DNA of 48,154 bases from Streptomyces olivochromogenes (GTDB lineage Bacteria; Actinomycetota; Actinomycetes; Streptomycetales; Streptomycetaceae). The translations under genes and the position numbers were made by a program. The stretch is from contig NZ_JADDRL010000074.1 in NCBI RefSeq assembly GCF_021538895.1, positions 1 to 48,154 on the forward strand. Reading direction: 5' to 3'. Shown in pieces: positions 1-8,549 of this stretch. Numbering within the stretch: position 1 is the stretch's first letter; every line of letters starts with the position of its first letter. The notes beneath the pieces are model-generated. The model had not been told where the DNA came from. It ran no database searches and saw nothing but the letters and a program-made list of their open reading frames with translations.

Positions 1-90
1 ACCGTCCTGAGAGCAGGCCGCTGTGCCCAGCAGTGTCCCCGCGGCCAGAGCGGTGGCGAGAACACGCGCGGGGCGGGACGGACGGTTCAT
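1..90 (-). CDS. Lipoprotein, N-terminal fragment (runs off the window)
   Basis: Reading the minus strand from the ATG at 90 gives 30 codons that run off the left edge. They form a lipoprotein signal: a positively charged start (MNRPSRPAR), a short hydrophobic stretch, and a lipobox LLGTAAC followed by SQDG, so the mature protein would be lipidated on Cys25 and anchored outside the membrane. A strong GAGGAGG ribosome-binding site lies 8 nt upstream. The zinc-ribbon gene is upstream on the same strand (gap 93 nt), so the two may be co-transcribed. The mature domain is outside the window, so no function can be given. Confidence 0.75.
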   Translation of the reverse strand, partial: MNRPSRPARVLATALAAGTLLGTAACSQDG

Positions 91-183
91 CGCGACGGCC
101 TCCTCGAAGCGCGGCAGGTCCCTCCACGTCACCACCACGCGCGGCGACCGACCAACCGCACCGGGCCGTTCGGGTGAGCGCCC

Positions 184-435
184 CTACCCGCCGGGCGCCG
201 TCACCCGGACCCGCCGCCCGCCGCAGCGGGGGCACACCGCGTCCGTCAGGGGCGAGCGCATGGCCCGGCCGGCCTCGTCGACGTACTCCTGGGTGTACAG
301 CGAGGTCGGGTCGGTGAAGAACACCACCTGGAAGACGGCCTGCCAGACGTAACCGCAGCCGCGGCACGCGAACACGAACGTCTCGGGCACGGCTCCGGGT
401 ACCTCCCCGGTTCCGGTACGTGGGTCCTCGGCCAT
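184..435 (-). CDS. Small zinc-ribbon protein
   Basis: An 83-residue protein with two CxxC knuckles (CRGC near residue 27 and CPRC near residue 70), the layout of a zinc ribbon. The region between them is mixed hydrophobic and carries no membrane segment. I chose the ATG at 435 because AAGGAG sits 9 nt upstream and because the longer frame to 501 adds only low-complexity sequence. Small zinc ribbons of this type are often conserved hypothetical proteins in Streptomyces. The function is not known to me. Confidence 0.65.
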   Translation of the reverse strand: MAEDPRTGTGEVPGAVPETFVFACRGCGYVWQAVFQVVFFTDPTSLYTQEYVDEAGRAMRSPLTDAVCPRCGGRRVRVTAPGG

Positions 436-571
436 GGGATCCGGCTCCTTCCCGGCGCGGCGGCCCACCTTCAGCGCACCGGTACACCGGCCGCCCGGCA
501 ACTCGACCGCTTCGGGAAGATCACCGGCGGGGCGGGATTCCGTCCGTCGCCCCGCCGGTGGAGCCGAGCGT

Positions 572-613
572 GGTCGAGGACGTCACCCTCCCCCGAAGGC
601 GACGTCCTCGACC
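572..613 (-). terminator. Hairpin downstream of the astacin-like protease gene
   Basis: A perfect 13-bp stem (GGTCGAGGACGTC at 572-584 with GACGTCCTCGACC at 601-613) around a 16-nt loop, 49 nt past the stop of the minus-strand protease gene. It has no T tract, which is common for Streptomyces terminators. Apart from this, 436-661 shows nothing gene-like. Confidence 0.65.
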
Positions 614-661
614 GCTCCCCCGGCGCCGGACAGTGGTCCCGGCATCCGCGTCGGCGTGCTG

Positions 662-1789
662 TCACCAGCACATGACGGCTGTCTCCCCCGACCCCCACGT
701 GGAGTACAGCCGGACGCGGACGAAATAGCGGCGGCCCTTGACGAGCCGGACCTTGAGCGCGGCGTTGTGCGGTGTGCCCCCGTCGTCGCGGCCCGCGAGA
801 TAGCGCGGCTCGCCGTCGCGCTCCTCGAAGACCACCACGACGCTGTCCCCGTCGCCGAACGTGCCCACCGTGTACTCGCGGGTCTCCGGCGGCTCGACGG
901 TGAAGTCGGCCTGCTCGCCCGGGCCGAGGCTGAGCGGCGCCGAGCGGAAGGGCGCCAGCGCGGCCGGCCGGTGCGGGTCCCCCCGGTCCGGTCGCTTCGA
1001 GACCGGGTGAGGACCGGCGGGCGGATACCAGCGGAGCACGAACTCCTTGTCGGCCGGCGACAGGCCGCCCGGCGGGTGCAGACCCGCTCGGTACTGCTCC
1101 GGCTCCAGGATCAGCCCCGATCCGAAGGGGTACTCCATGATGGACTGCGGGTCCCAGACCGAGCCGTTCACCTCGGACGGGTGCAGCTTGCGCAGGATGT
1201 TGAAGAACGTCTTGTCCCGGCTCCAGAAGTTCGGCGGGCCCGCCAGATCGGCGTACACCGCCTCGTCGTCCCAGTGGATGCCGGCGAACGGGCTCTGGTG
1301 CTCGTGCAGCATGCCGAGCCCGTGCCCGATCTCGTGCAGGGCCGTCCCGCGCTGCCCCGGGACGGTCAGGTCCCACCCGAAGTTCATCGTCCGCTCGTTC
1401 AGACCGACCGAGAGCGCGTCCCGGCCCACCGTCGACCAGGAGCCGTCGCCGGGCTGGAACCCGATCCGCAGCTCCGCCTCCCGGCGGTCGGAGACCTCCG
1501 CGAAGGACACGCCGAGGCCGAGGTCGCTCCACTCCTGGAAGCACTCCCGCACCACGTCCTGCTGCTCCTTGGCGCCGCCCCACGGCACCCGGCGGGTCTC
1601 ACCCGTCCCCGGTACGGCGATCACCGAGCCGTCGGTGTCGGAGCCCGCGTCGAAGAAGTAGTAGTGCAGGACTGTGCCGTTGACCCACATCTGCCGCCCG
1701 CACAACAGCGCGCTCAGCCGTTCGGCGGCCAGCCCCGGCGCGTAGGAGGGGGCGGGCCGCTGCGCGAGTGAGCAGTAGCGGGCGGTCAT
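662..1789 (-). CDS. Astacin-like (M12A-type) zinc metalloprotease
   Basis: A 375-residue protein with the extended zinc motif HEIGHGLGMLHEHQSP (about residues 152-167), which contains HExxHxxGxxHE, followed by a Met-turn SIMEYPFG. These are hallmarks of the metzincin/astacin clan. The last ~100 residues form a separate beta-rich domain (EYTVGTFGDGDSVVVV, ending RVRLYSTWGSGETAVMCW). There is no clear secretion signal, which is odd for an astacin. The start at 1789 is preferred to the GTG at 1795 because CAGG lies at a better distance. It diverges from the LuxR-type regulator across a 76-nt gap. Confidence 0.8.
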   Translation of the reverse strand: MTARYCSLAQRPAPSYAPGLAAERLSALLCGRQMWVNGTVLHYYFFDAGSDTDGSVIAVPGTGETRRVPWGGAKEQQDVVRECFQEWSDLGLGVSFAEVSDRREAELRIGFQPGDGSWSTVGRDALSVGLNERTMNFGWDLTVPGQRGTALHEIGHGLGMLHEHQSPFAGIHWDDEAVYADLAGPPNFWSRDKTFFNILRKLHPSEVNGSVWDPQSIMEYPFGSGLILEPEQYRAGLHPPGGLSPADKEFVLRWYPPAGPHPVSKRPDRGDPHRPAALAPFRSAPLSLGPGEQADFTVEPPETREYTVGTFGDGDSVVVVFEERDGEPRYLAGRDDGGTPHNAALKVRLVKGRRYFVRVRLYSTWGSGETAVMCW

Positions 1790-1836
1790 GCGCACAGCCT
1801 GCCGTCGGCCCTGCTCCGGCGCCTGAGTCGGGGGCT

Positions 1837-1865
1837 ACTCAAGTCGCCCTGTATCAGGGGTGAGT
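1837..1865. promoter_or_regulatory. Dyad in the divergent protease/LAL promoter
   Basis: Nested inverted repeats: ACTCA (1837-1841) with TGAGT (1861-1865), and inside them CCCT (1847-1850) with AGGG (1856-1859). The dyad abuts the start codon of the regulator and lies in the 76 nt between divergent genes, so it could be an operator. The two dyads are not exactly concentric, which weakens the case. Confidence 0.3.
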
Positions 1866-3728
1866 ATGCGGGCTCTCATAGACGTGACGACTTACGAACG
1901 GGACGCGAACACCCTCGAACTGCCCTGGCCGTTCACCGGCCGGGAGGACGAACTGGAGCTGATCCGCCGGTCCCTGACGGCGGGACGGCACGGCATCGTG
2001 GTGACCGGGCCGGCCGGCAGCGGCAAGACCCGGCTCGTCACGGAGGCCGTCCGCGGCACCGACTGCGCCCGGGTGACCGGCACGCCGCAGACCCGGGAGC
2101 TCTCCTTCGCCGCGTTCGCGCACCTGCTTCCCGAGACGGTCACGCTGCACCGCGCGGTCCAACTGCTGTGCGGCGTACGCCTTCTCGTCGTCGACGACGC
2201 CCATCTGCTCGACGAGGCCTCCGCCGGCCTCGTCCACCAGCTCGCCGTGCACGGACGCACCCGCCTGATCGTGATCGTCGCCGACGGCGCCCCGGTGCCC
2301 GGCGCGGTCCTGCGGCTGTGGACCGGCGAACTCCTGCCGCGTCTCGCCCTGGAACCGCTGCCCCGCGAGGAGACGGCCGCCCTCATCGCCACCGCCGGTG
2401 CCGCGGAGCCGCTCACCGTCAACCGCCTGCACCGGCTGTGCCACGGCGACCTGCGCCTGCTGCGCGACCTGCTCGGCGCACTGCGCGAGTCCGGGCCGCT
2501 CACCCCGGTCCCGGGAACGGACGAACGGGCCTGGCGCGGCCCCTTGCCCGTGACCGCCACCGTGCGCGAGCGCGTGGCGCCCCTGCTGGACCGGCCCGAA
2601 CGCGGCACCCTGGAGCGCCTCGCCTTCGCCGAGCCCCTGCCGCCGCACCTGGGCGAGCTCGACCTGGACGCCCTCGAACGACTGGAGGCCGACGGCCTGA
2701 TCCGCGTCGACGAGCGCGGCGGCGTCCGGCTGACCCACCCGCTGCACGGCCCGGCGCTGCGGGCCACCGCCGGAACGCTGCGGGCCCGGCGGCTGGCCCG
2801 CACCCCACAGGAGTGCGCACCGGCCCTGGACACCGAACGGGCCGCGCTGGCCCGCGCGATCGACGCGACGGACGTACGGGCCGTGCCGACTCCGGTGGGG
2901 GAGTGGCTGGCCGAGCAGGGCGCGCCGGTGCCGACGCGGTACGCGGCCGTGCGCGCCCGGTTCTCGCGGCTTCGGGGGGAGCTGCGGGAGGCGGCGGCCT
3001 GGGCGAGGGAGGGACTGCGGACGACGCCGGGGGACGCGTCCTGCCGTACCGAACTCGCCCTGGCCGCCGCGCAGATGGGGGAATCGGTGGTCGCGCCCGC
3101 CGGCCGGCCTGCGGCGGACGAGTCCGATGTCTCGCCGCTGCCGGTCGAGGTTCGGGTCTGGGCGGCGGCCGCCCGGGGTGACCTCGACGGTGCCCTGCAC
3201 CAGCTCGACCCGGACAGCGGGGACGGCGCGTACGGCCTGTACGACGCCGTACGACTCGGCGCACCCGGTGCCGCCGCCGGGCGGCTCCCGGACGGCGGGC
3301 CGTTCGCCCGGCACGCCGACGCCGTCGCCCGCGGCGACGGCCCCGCCCTGGACCGGGCCGCCGAGGCCCTGGAGGCGCGCGGCTTCCTGCTCTTCGCGGC
3401 CGAGGCGCACGCCCAGGCCGTACGCGCCCACCGCGACCCGCGCGCCGCCCGCACCTCCCGCACCCGGGCGCTCGCCCTGGCCCGCCGCTGCCAGGGCGCC
3501 CGCACCCCGGCACTGTCCGGCCTGGTCCTCGGTGAACTCACCGCGCGGCAGCGGCAGATCGTCACCCTCGCGGCGGCCGGACTGAGCAACCGGCAGATCG
3601 CCGAGCGGCTGACCCTCTCGGTCCGCACGGTCGGCAACCACCTCTACGGCGCCTACACCCGCCTCGGCGCCGGCGACCGGGGCGCCCTGCCCTGGCTGGT
3701 GGAGCTGCCGGACGAGCAGTCGGCGTGA
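1866..3728 (+). CDS. LuxR-family regulator with ATPase domain (short LAL type)
   Basis: A 620-residue regulator. An N-terminal AAA-like domain carries a Walker A motif GPAGSGKT at about residues 45-52 and a Walker B-like LLVVDDAH at about 100-107. A helical middle follows. The C-terminus is a LuxR helix-turn-helix (ELTARQRQIVTLAAAGLSNR onward, with QIAERLTLSVRTVGNHLYGA as the recognition part). LAL regulators are usually near 900 residues, so the middle is short. The ATG at 1866 is chosen over the GTG at 1860 because AGGGG is well placed. It diverges from the protease gene, which it may control (inference). It ends 10 nt from the convergent CHAT gene. Confidence 0.85.
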   Translation: MRALIDVTTYERDANTLELPWPFTGREDELELIRRSLTAGRHGIVVTGPAGSGKTRLVTEAVRGTDCARVTGTPQTRELSFAAFAHLLPETVTLHRAVQLLCGVRLLVVDDAHLLDEASAGLVHQLAVHGRTRLIVIVADGAPVPGAVLRLWTGELLPRLALEPLPREETAALIATAGAAEPLTVNRLHRLCHGDLRLLRDLLGALRESGPLTPVPGTDERAWRGPLPVTATVRERVAPLLDRPERGTLERLAFAEPLPPHLGELDLDALERLEADGLIRVDERGGVRLTHPLHGPALRATAGTLRARRLARTPQECAPALDTERAALARAIDATDVRAVPTPVGEWLAEQGAPVPTRYAAVRARFSRLRGELREAAAWAREGLRTTPGDASCRTELALAAAQMGESVVAPAGRPAADESDVSPLPVEVRVWAAAARGDLDGALHQLDPDSGDGAYGLYDAVRLGAPGAAAGRLPDGGPFARHADAVARGDGPALDRAAEALEARGFLLFAAEAHAQAVRAHRDPRAARTSRTRALALARRCQGARTPALSGLVLGELTARQRQIVTLAAAGLSNRQIAERLTLSVRTVGNHLYGAYTRLGAGDRGALPWLVELPDEQSA

Positions 3729-3738
3729 CCGGGTCGCC

Positions 3739-6378
3739 TCAGGCCGCCCCGAACGCGGCGAACGCCCACCCGGTCGCCTGATGCACGGCGTCGCCCGGGA
3801 GCGCGGCCCGGGCGTCGCGCAGGGCCTCCGCCAGGGACAGTCCCGCGCCGAGGCCCTTGTGCAGGGCGATCATCAGCGGCACGACCGCCTCGTCGTTGAC
3901 CGGCGCGCTACTGGCCACCACCCCGGCGGTGCCCAGCGGCAGCAAGGCCGTGACCAGGCCCAGGAGTTCGTCGGCGCCGACCGAGGCGAGCCGGGCGGTG
4001 TCGCAGCTGGACAGGATGATCCGGTACGGGCTGCGGGCGAGGCGCTCGAAGTCGTGCACGATGAGCGGGCCGTCGGCCATCCGCAGCGAGGAGAACAGCG
4101 GGCTGTCCGCGCGGAACGTCCCGTGCGCGGCGATGTGCGCCAGGGCGGCGCCGTCGAGCTCGTCCAGCACCCGGGGGACCTGCGCGTCGTCGTGTTCGAG
4201 GACCTTGGCCGTGCCGTAGCGGTCGGCCAGTTCGGGGACCTCGGCGCCGCCGGTGGCCAGACCCGGGCCGCGGACCAGGACGTGCCCGCCGCGGGGCGGC
4301 GGCTCGGTCTCCCGGGCGCGCAGCCAACTGCCCGCCGACGGCGACACGCTGAGCACCCGGTCCCGCAGCGAGGGCAGCAGCGCCCAGGTCACCCGGTGCA
4401 ACGCGCCGGGCGGGACCACCACCACCGGCCCCGAGCCGAGGTGCGCCACCGCCCCGCCGAGCAGCAGCTCCTCCAGGCGCCGGCCCGCTGCCTCCACCAG
4501 CGGCAGCCTGGCCTCCGCGCCCGGGTGGGCGAGCCGCCGCAGCCCCGCCTGTACGTGCTCGGCCTCGGCCACCGCCTCCTTCAGCGCCCCGCCCTCGAAC
4601 CGCCGTACCCGCCCCTGCCCGCACAGCAGCACCTGCACGCGGCCGTCGAGCACGGCGAGTTCCACCAGCCGCCCGTCGCCGAGCCGGTCCAGCAGCCGGG
4701 CCGGGTCAAAGCGGTCCCCGCCGCCGGGCGCGTCACCGCGCATGTGGTGGGTGCGGGAGCGGATCTCCCGTTCCAGGCGCCGCTGTTCGCGCTCCAGCGC
4801 GGGCACCGGACGTCCGTCCATCCGGGCCGCCTCCGCGCGGGCCGCGATCTCCCGGAACGCGGTCAGGCCCCGCAGCAGCGCCGGGTCGGCGGGCGGCCGG
4901 GTCGGCGGCGCCGACAGCACGGTGGCCCGCCAGCGCTCGCTCCACCTCAGCAGCCGGCGCGGCCCGCCGTGGTCGAGGCTGGCCTGCTGGGCCAGCGCCG
5001 CGAGCTCCGCGCCCTGGGCGGTGGCCCGGGCCCGCAGCTCCGAGGCACCCAGTGTCGTCCGGTGGTCGTCGAGGACGTCGAGCCCGCGCCGGCAGGCCTC
5101 CAGGACGCCGCGTCCGGAGCCGGCCGCCCGCGCCCGCAGCGCCTGCGCGGCCCAGCCCGTCATCCGGGCCAGCGGCGGCCCGCCGTGTCTGCTGCGCGCG
5201 GCCACGGCCAGATGCCGTTCCGCGTCCGCCGTCCAGCCCAGGGACAGCGCGATCCGGCCCGCGAGCAGCGAGGCCTCCGGCGCGGCCGGTGAACCGAAGG
5301 ACGCCAGGCGTTCGGCGACCGCCGCCGCGTCGGCGACCAGCCGCCCCGACCGGCGCCCGGCCGCCACCCGGGCCTCTATGAGCACCAGTTGGGCATGGGT
5401 CTCCCACCAGGGGCGCCGCTGTCCGGCGAACAGCCGTACGGCGACGGCCGCGCGGGCGATGGCCGTGGGCGCGTCGCCCGCCAGCCGTGCGGCGCGCGCG
5501 GCGGCCAGCAGCAGTTCCGCCTTTCGGGTGGACTGTCCGCCGATCTCGTCGAGCACCGCGATCGCCGCGTCCGCCTCGGCCAGCGCCTCCGGGGCCAGCC
5601 CGGCGGCCATCAGCACCTCGCAGCGCCGGATGTACAGCATGAACATCGGCGTGCCGAGCTTGGCGTACCGCTCCTCGGCCTCGTCCAGCAGCCGCAGCGC
5701 GGCCGGGATGTCGCCCGAGCGGAACGCGGCCAGCCCCCGGCTCTCCACCGCGTCGGCCTTGTCGTGCTCCTGGCCCGTGGTCTCCCACAGCCGCTCGGCC
5801 GCGGCGAAGTCGGCGTCCGCCCGGTCCACCGCGCCCAGCGCCAGATGGACGGTGGCGCGCAGGGTCAGCGCGCGCGCCGTCCAGATCACGTCGGCCAGCT
5901 GCCGCAGCACGGGGATCGCGCGGCGTACGTCCTCCAGCGCCTCCCGATGACGGCCCAGCACCCACCAGACGTAGGCGCGCCGGTACAGCACGCGGGCCCG
6001 GGTGTGCCCGCTGCCGCGCGCGACACCCCGCTCGAACGCCGCCAACCCCTGCCTCGTGCGCCCCGCGTGCACCAATGCGACCCCCAGCGTGGCGAGGACG
6101 TCCGCCTCCCGCTCGGGCTCCTGTGCGCGCGCCGCCAGGTCACGGGCGCGCCGCAGATGCCGCAGGGCGATGCGCAGGTCCCCGAAGTCCCGCTGCCAGA
6201 TGCCGATCACCTGGTGGGCGACGGAGGCGTGCAAGGGCGACGGATCGGTGTCGAGCACCAGCTCCGCACGCGCCACGGCCTCGTTGGGGGCGGCGAACAC
6301 CATCGGCAGCAGTTCGAGAACCGAGTCGCTTCCCGCTGTCACGTCTTGGATGGTAGTGGCCCTCCGCATACAGGTCAT
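3739..6378 (-). CDS. TPR-CHAT caspase-like protease
   Basis: An 879-residue protein. The first ~500 residues are helical repeats of TPR character (many A-x-x-x-A-x-x-L-F pairs). The C-terminal ~300 residues are a CHAT domain with the caspase-type dyad: His752 in AAHGTF and Cys792 in ILSSCDTAR, followed by GADELLGLVTALLPLGTAGVV. CHAT proteases act in the cytoplasm and are usually activated through their repeats by a partner. I take the ATG at 6378 (or 6369); the long open frame upstream is antisense to the subtilase. It diverges from the subtilase-sigma operon across 96 nt. Likely substrates are the products of that operon (inference). Confidence 0.88.
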   Translation of the reverse strand: MTCMRRATTIQDVTAGSDSVLELLPMVFAAPNEAVARAELVLDTDPSPLHASVAHQVIGIWQRDFGDLRIALRHLRRARDLAARAQEPEREADVLATLGVALVHAGRTRQGLAAFERGVARGSGHTRARVLYRRAYVWWVLGRHREALEDVRRAIPVLRQLADVIWTARALTLRATVHLALGAVDRADADFAAAERLWETTGQEHDKADAVESRGLAAFRSGDIPAALRLLDEAEERYAKLGTPMFMLYIRRCEVLMAAGLAPEALAEADAAIAVLDEIGGQSTRKAELLLAAARAARLAGDAPTAIARAAVAVRLFAGQRRPWWETHAQLVLIEARVAAGRRSGRLVADAAAVAERLASFGSPAAPEASLLAGRIALSLGWTADAERHLAVAARSRHGGPPLARMTGWAAQALRARAAGSGRGVLEACRRGLDVLDDHRTTLGASELRARATAQGAELAALAQQASLDHGGPRRLLRWSERWRATVLSAPPTRPPADPALLRGLTAFREIAARAEAARMDGRPVPALEREQRRLEREIRSRTHHMRGDAPGGGDRFDPARLLDRLGDGRLVELAVLDGRVQVLLCGQGRVRRFEGGALKEAVAEAEHVQAGLRRLAHPGAEARLPLVEAAGRRLEELLLGGAVAHLGSGPVVVVPPGALHRVTWALLPSLRDRVLSVSPSAGSWLRARETEPPPRGGHVLVRGPGLATGGAEVPELADRYGTAKVLEHDDAQVPRVLDELDGAALAHIAAHGTFRADSPLFSSLRMADGPLIVHDFERLARSPYRIILSSCDTARLASVGADELLGLVTALLPLGTAGVVASSAPVNDEAVVPLMIALHKGLGAGLSLAEALRDARAALPGDAVHQATGWAFAAFGAA

Positions 6379-6384
6379 ATGGGT

Positions 6385-6420
6385 TTGACGGGGTATCGGG
6401 TCGGTTCGACGCTGTATCAA
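6385..6420. promoter_or_regulatory. Overlapping divergent promoters of the CHAT and subtilase genes
   Basis: On the minus strand TTGATA (6420-6415) and GATACC (6397-6392) are 17 nt apart, which would start the CHAT transcript only a few bases before its ATG at 6378. No ribosome-binding site is visible there, so a leaderless mRNA is plausible. On the plus strand TTGACG (6385-6390) and GACGCT (6408-6413) are 17 nt apart and face the subtilase gene. The two promoters occupy the same DNA, so they would compete. Confidence 0.4.
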
Positions 6421-6474
6421 TTCAACGCCACACCGCTCTGACTGACGACCGCCGCCTCTGTGGGAGGACACGCC

Positions 6475-7914
6475 ATGGCACCACAGCGATTCCACGAGCA
6501 GTTCGACCAGATCCAGCGCTCGATGCCGGACGTCCCCCTCGCGATGGGGCCGGACGACTCCGCCGAGTTCTTCTACGAGAAGGGCGTCGTGCTCGCCCGG
6601 GACGGAGAGGAGGCACGGGTCGTCGAGGACACCGTGCGCGCGCACTTCACCGCGGCCACCGGCCTGGTCGCGGACCATGTGCGCCGGGCGGGCCCGGAGA
6701 CCAACCGGACCGGCGTCACCCGCATCCAGGTCGGCGACCCCGGCCACGGGGACCGCGGGGGCGACCGCGCCGTCGCCCACGCCCTGCGGGCCCTGCGGGA
6801 GCCGGAGGGACGCGCGGGCCGTCGGCTGATCAGCCGCAACCACGTCGTGTCCACCACGGTCAACGCCTGCAACCCGGCCGAGCCCGTCCCGGCCCTGCTC
6901 ACGCAGACACCCAACCCGGCCCCGGCCGAGGCGACGTACGACGCCGACACGGCGGTCGGCGTGCTGGTCATCGACACCGGCCTGGTGCACGACTTCGGCT
7001 CCTACCCGCTCATGGCCCATGTCACGGGGGACCCGCAGGTCGACGAGGTCGACGCGGCCGGCATCCTCCAGCAGTACGTCGGCCACGGCACGTTCATCGC
7101 CGGGCTCGTGGCGGCCCTCTCGCCCAATACCGACATCAACGTGAGCAACACGCTCAACGACGCGGGCGCCATCCTGGAGTCCGAGTTCGGCGAGAAGCTC
7201 TTCGACGCCGTCGACCGGTACGGCTGGCCGGACATCATCAGCCTCTCCGCGGGCACGCCGAACGGCAGCGCGCACGGACTGCTCGGCGTGGAGAGCTTCA
7301 TGCAGGCCCTGCGCGACGAGCAGAGCACCCTGCTGGTCGCGGCCGCCGGCAACAACGCCAGCGCCACCCCGTTCTGGCCGGCCGCCTACGCCGACGTGCC
7401 CGGGTACGAGAACGTCGTGCTGTCCGTCGGCGCGCTGCGCAGCGACGGCGAGTTCGGCGCCTGCTTCACCAACCACGGCGGCTGGGTGAAGGTCTACGCC
7501 CCCGGCGAGCAACTGACCAGCCCCCTGGCCGGTTTCGACGCGCCCGTGCCGTACGTCTACCAGCACACCACCTACGACCACTGCCGGTTCGGCTTCACCT
7601 ACGCCTGTACCTGCCAGTACCCGCGCCACACCGGGGTGTTGAGCGAGCAGCGGATCACCACGCCCGGAAAGGCGGACCAGGTGATGTTCGACGGCTTCGC
7701 GCACTGGAGCGGCACGTCGTTCGCCACGCCGGTCGCCGCCGGGCTGGTCGCCGCCCATATGACGGCGCACAAGGAGCGCGACCCGCGCGCGGCGCGCAAA
7801 CAGCTGCTCGACACCAACACCGAGTACGCGGAAGTGCGCGGGGCGCACGTCCCGGCGCTGCGTCCGGCGACCTGGCGCCCGGTACCCGTCGTGCGACTGG
7901 CACCTCCCGCATGA
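6475..7914 (+). CDS. Subtilisin-family (S8) serine protease without signal peptide
   Basis: A 479-residue subtilase with the full catalytic triad: Asp167 in VLVIDTG, His204 in VGHGTFIAG and Ser415 in GTSFATP, plus the oxyanion Asn in AAAGNN. Unlike most Streptomyces subtilases it has no secretion signal (it starts MAPQRFHEQFDQIQ), so it probably works in the cytoplasm. About 30-45 residues before the catalytic Ser there is a Cys-containing insert with CRFGFTYACTC. The start at 6475 has GGGAGG 7 nt upstream. It overlaps or is closely followed by the sigma-factor gene and diverges from the CHAT protease, so it is probably part of one signalling module. Confidence 0.88.
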   Translation: MAPQRFHEQFDQIQRSMPDVPLAMGPDDSAEFFYEKGVVLARDGEEARVVEDTVRAHFTAATGLVADHVRRAGPETNRTGVTRIQVGDPGHGDRGGDRAVAHALRALREPEGRAGRRLISRNHVVSTTVNACNPAEPVPALLTQTPNPAPAEATYDADTAVGVLVIDTGLVHDFGSYPLMAHVTGDPQVDEVDAAGILQQYVGHGTFIAGLVAALSPNTDINVSNTLNDAGAILESEFGEKLFDAVDRYGWPDIISLSAGTPNGSAHGLLGVESFMQALRDEQSTLLVAAAGNNASATPFWPAAYADVPGYENVVLSVGALRSDGEFGACFTNHGGWVKVYAPGEQLTSPLAGFDAPVPYVYQHTTYDHCRFGFTYACTCQYPRHTGVLSEQRITTPGKADQVMFDGFAHWSGTSFATPVAAGLVAAHMTAHKERDPRAARKQLLDTNTEYAEVRGAHVPALRPATWRPVPVVRLAPPA

Positions 7915-7919
7915 GGTCC

Positions 7920-7946
7920 GGAACGGCCCCCTCCACGGCGTACGAT
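7920..7946 (+). promoter_or_regulatory. Possible internal promoter of the sigma-factor gene
   Basis: GGAAC at 7920-7924 resembles the -35 of ECF sigma promoters. CGTA (7939-7942) and TACGAT (7941-7946) could be the -10. It lies 28 nt before the GTG start at 7974, so it could be an autoregulatory ECF promoter or a housekeeping one. The spacer is slightly short for ECF (14 nt to CGTA). Confidence 0.3.
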
Positions 7947-7973
7947 GACAGGCCGTACACGAGGGGTGAGGCC

Positions 7974-8549
7974 GTGGACCGAGCAGAGGTCGGCGTGTTG
8001 GTCCAGTCCGCCGTCGACGGTGACGCGGCGGCCTGGAAGGCGCTGGTGGAAGGGCTGAGCCCGCTGGTGTGGTCCGTGGTGCGCGCGCACCGGCTCTCCG
8101 ACGCGGACGGCCACGAGGTGTACCAGACCGTGTGGTTCCGCTTCGCCCAGAACCTCGGCCGGATCCGTGAACCGGAGAAGGCGGGTTCCTGGCTGGCCAG
8201 CACGGCCCGGCACGAGTGCCTGAAGGTGATCAGGAGCCTGACCCGGCTGATGCCGACCGACGACCCGCAGGTCCTGGACCGGGTCAGCGAGGACCGGACG
8301 CCCGAGCAGACGCTGATCGACTCGGAGGAGGCGGCCGCCGAGGCCGAGCGGATCCGCCGGCTGTGGCAGGAGTTCGAGGAACTGGGCGAGCGCTGCCGCC
8401 AGTTACTGCGCGTGCTGATGGCCTCGCCGCCGCCGAGCTATGTCGACGTGTCGGCCGCGCTGGGGATCGCGGTCGGCAGCATCGGCCCGCTCCGGCAGCG
8501 CTGTCTGCGCAGGCTGAAGGCACGACTGGAAGCACGGGGGGCGCTGTGA
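7974..8549 (+). CDS. ECF-type sigma factor with a TTA codon
   Basis: A 191-residue sigma-70 family protein of ECF size. Region 2 is at the N-terminus (DGHEVYQTVWFRFAQNLGRI onward, ending SWLASTARHECLKVIRS) and region 4 is C-terminal (YVDVSAALGIAVGSIGPLRQ then RCLRRLKARLE). I prefer the GTG at 7974, which has GAGGGG upstream. The alternative ATG at 7911 overlaps the subtilase stop and would add 21 residues, but lacks a ribosome-binding site. Leu144 is encoded by TTA (8403-8405), so translation should need the bldA tRNA. It overlaps the next gene by 4 nt (GTGA), so the two products are made together. Confidence 0.85.
   Translation: MDRAEVGVLVQSAVDGDAAAWKALVEGLSPLVWSVVRAHRLSDADGHEVYQTVWFRFAQNLGRIREPEKAGSWLASTARHECLKVIRSLTRLMPTDDPQVLDRVSEDRTPEQTLIDSEEAAAEAERIRRLWQEFEELGERCRQLLRVLMASPPPSYVDVSAALGIAVGSIGPLRQRCLRRLKARLEARGAL

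Noticed and set aside
3739..7848. A 1369-codon open frame that would extend the CHAT protein far upstream
   Set aside because: The added part is exactly antisense to the subtilase gene and has the biased composition of a GC-rich shadow frame; the recognisable protein starts at 6378 or 6369.
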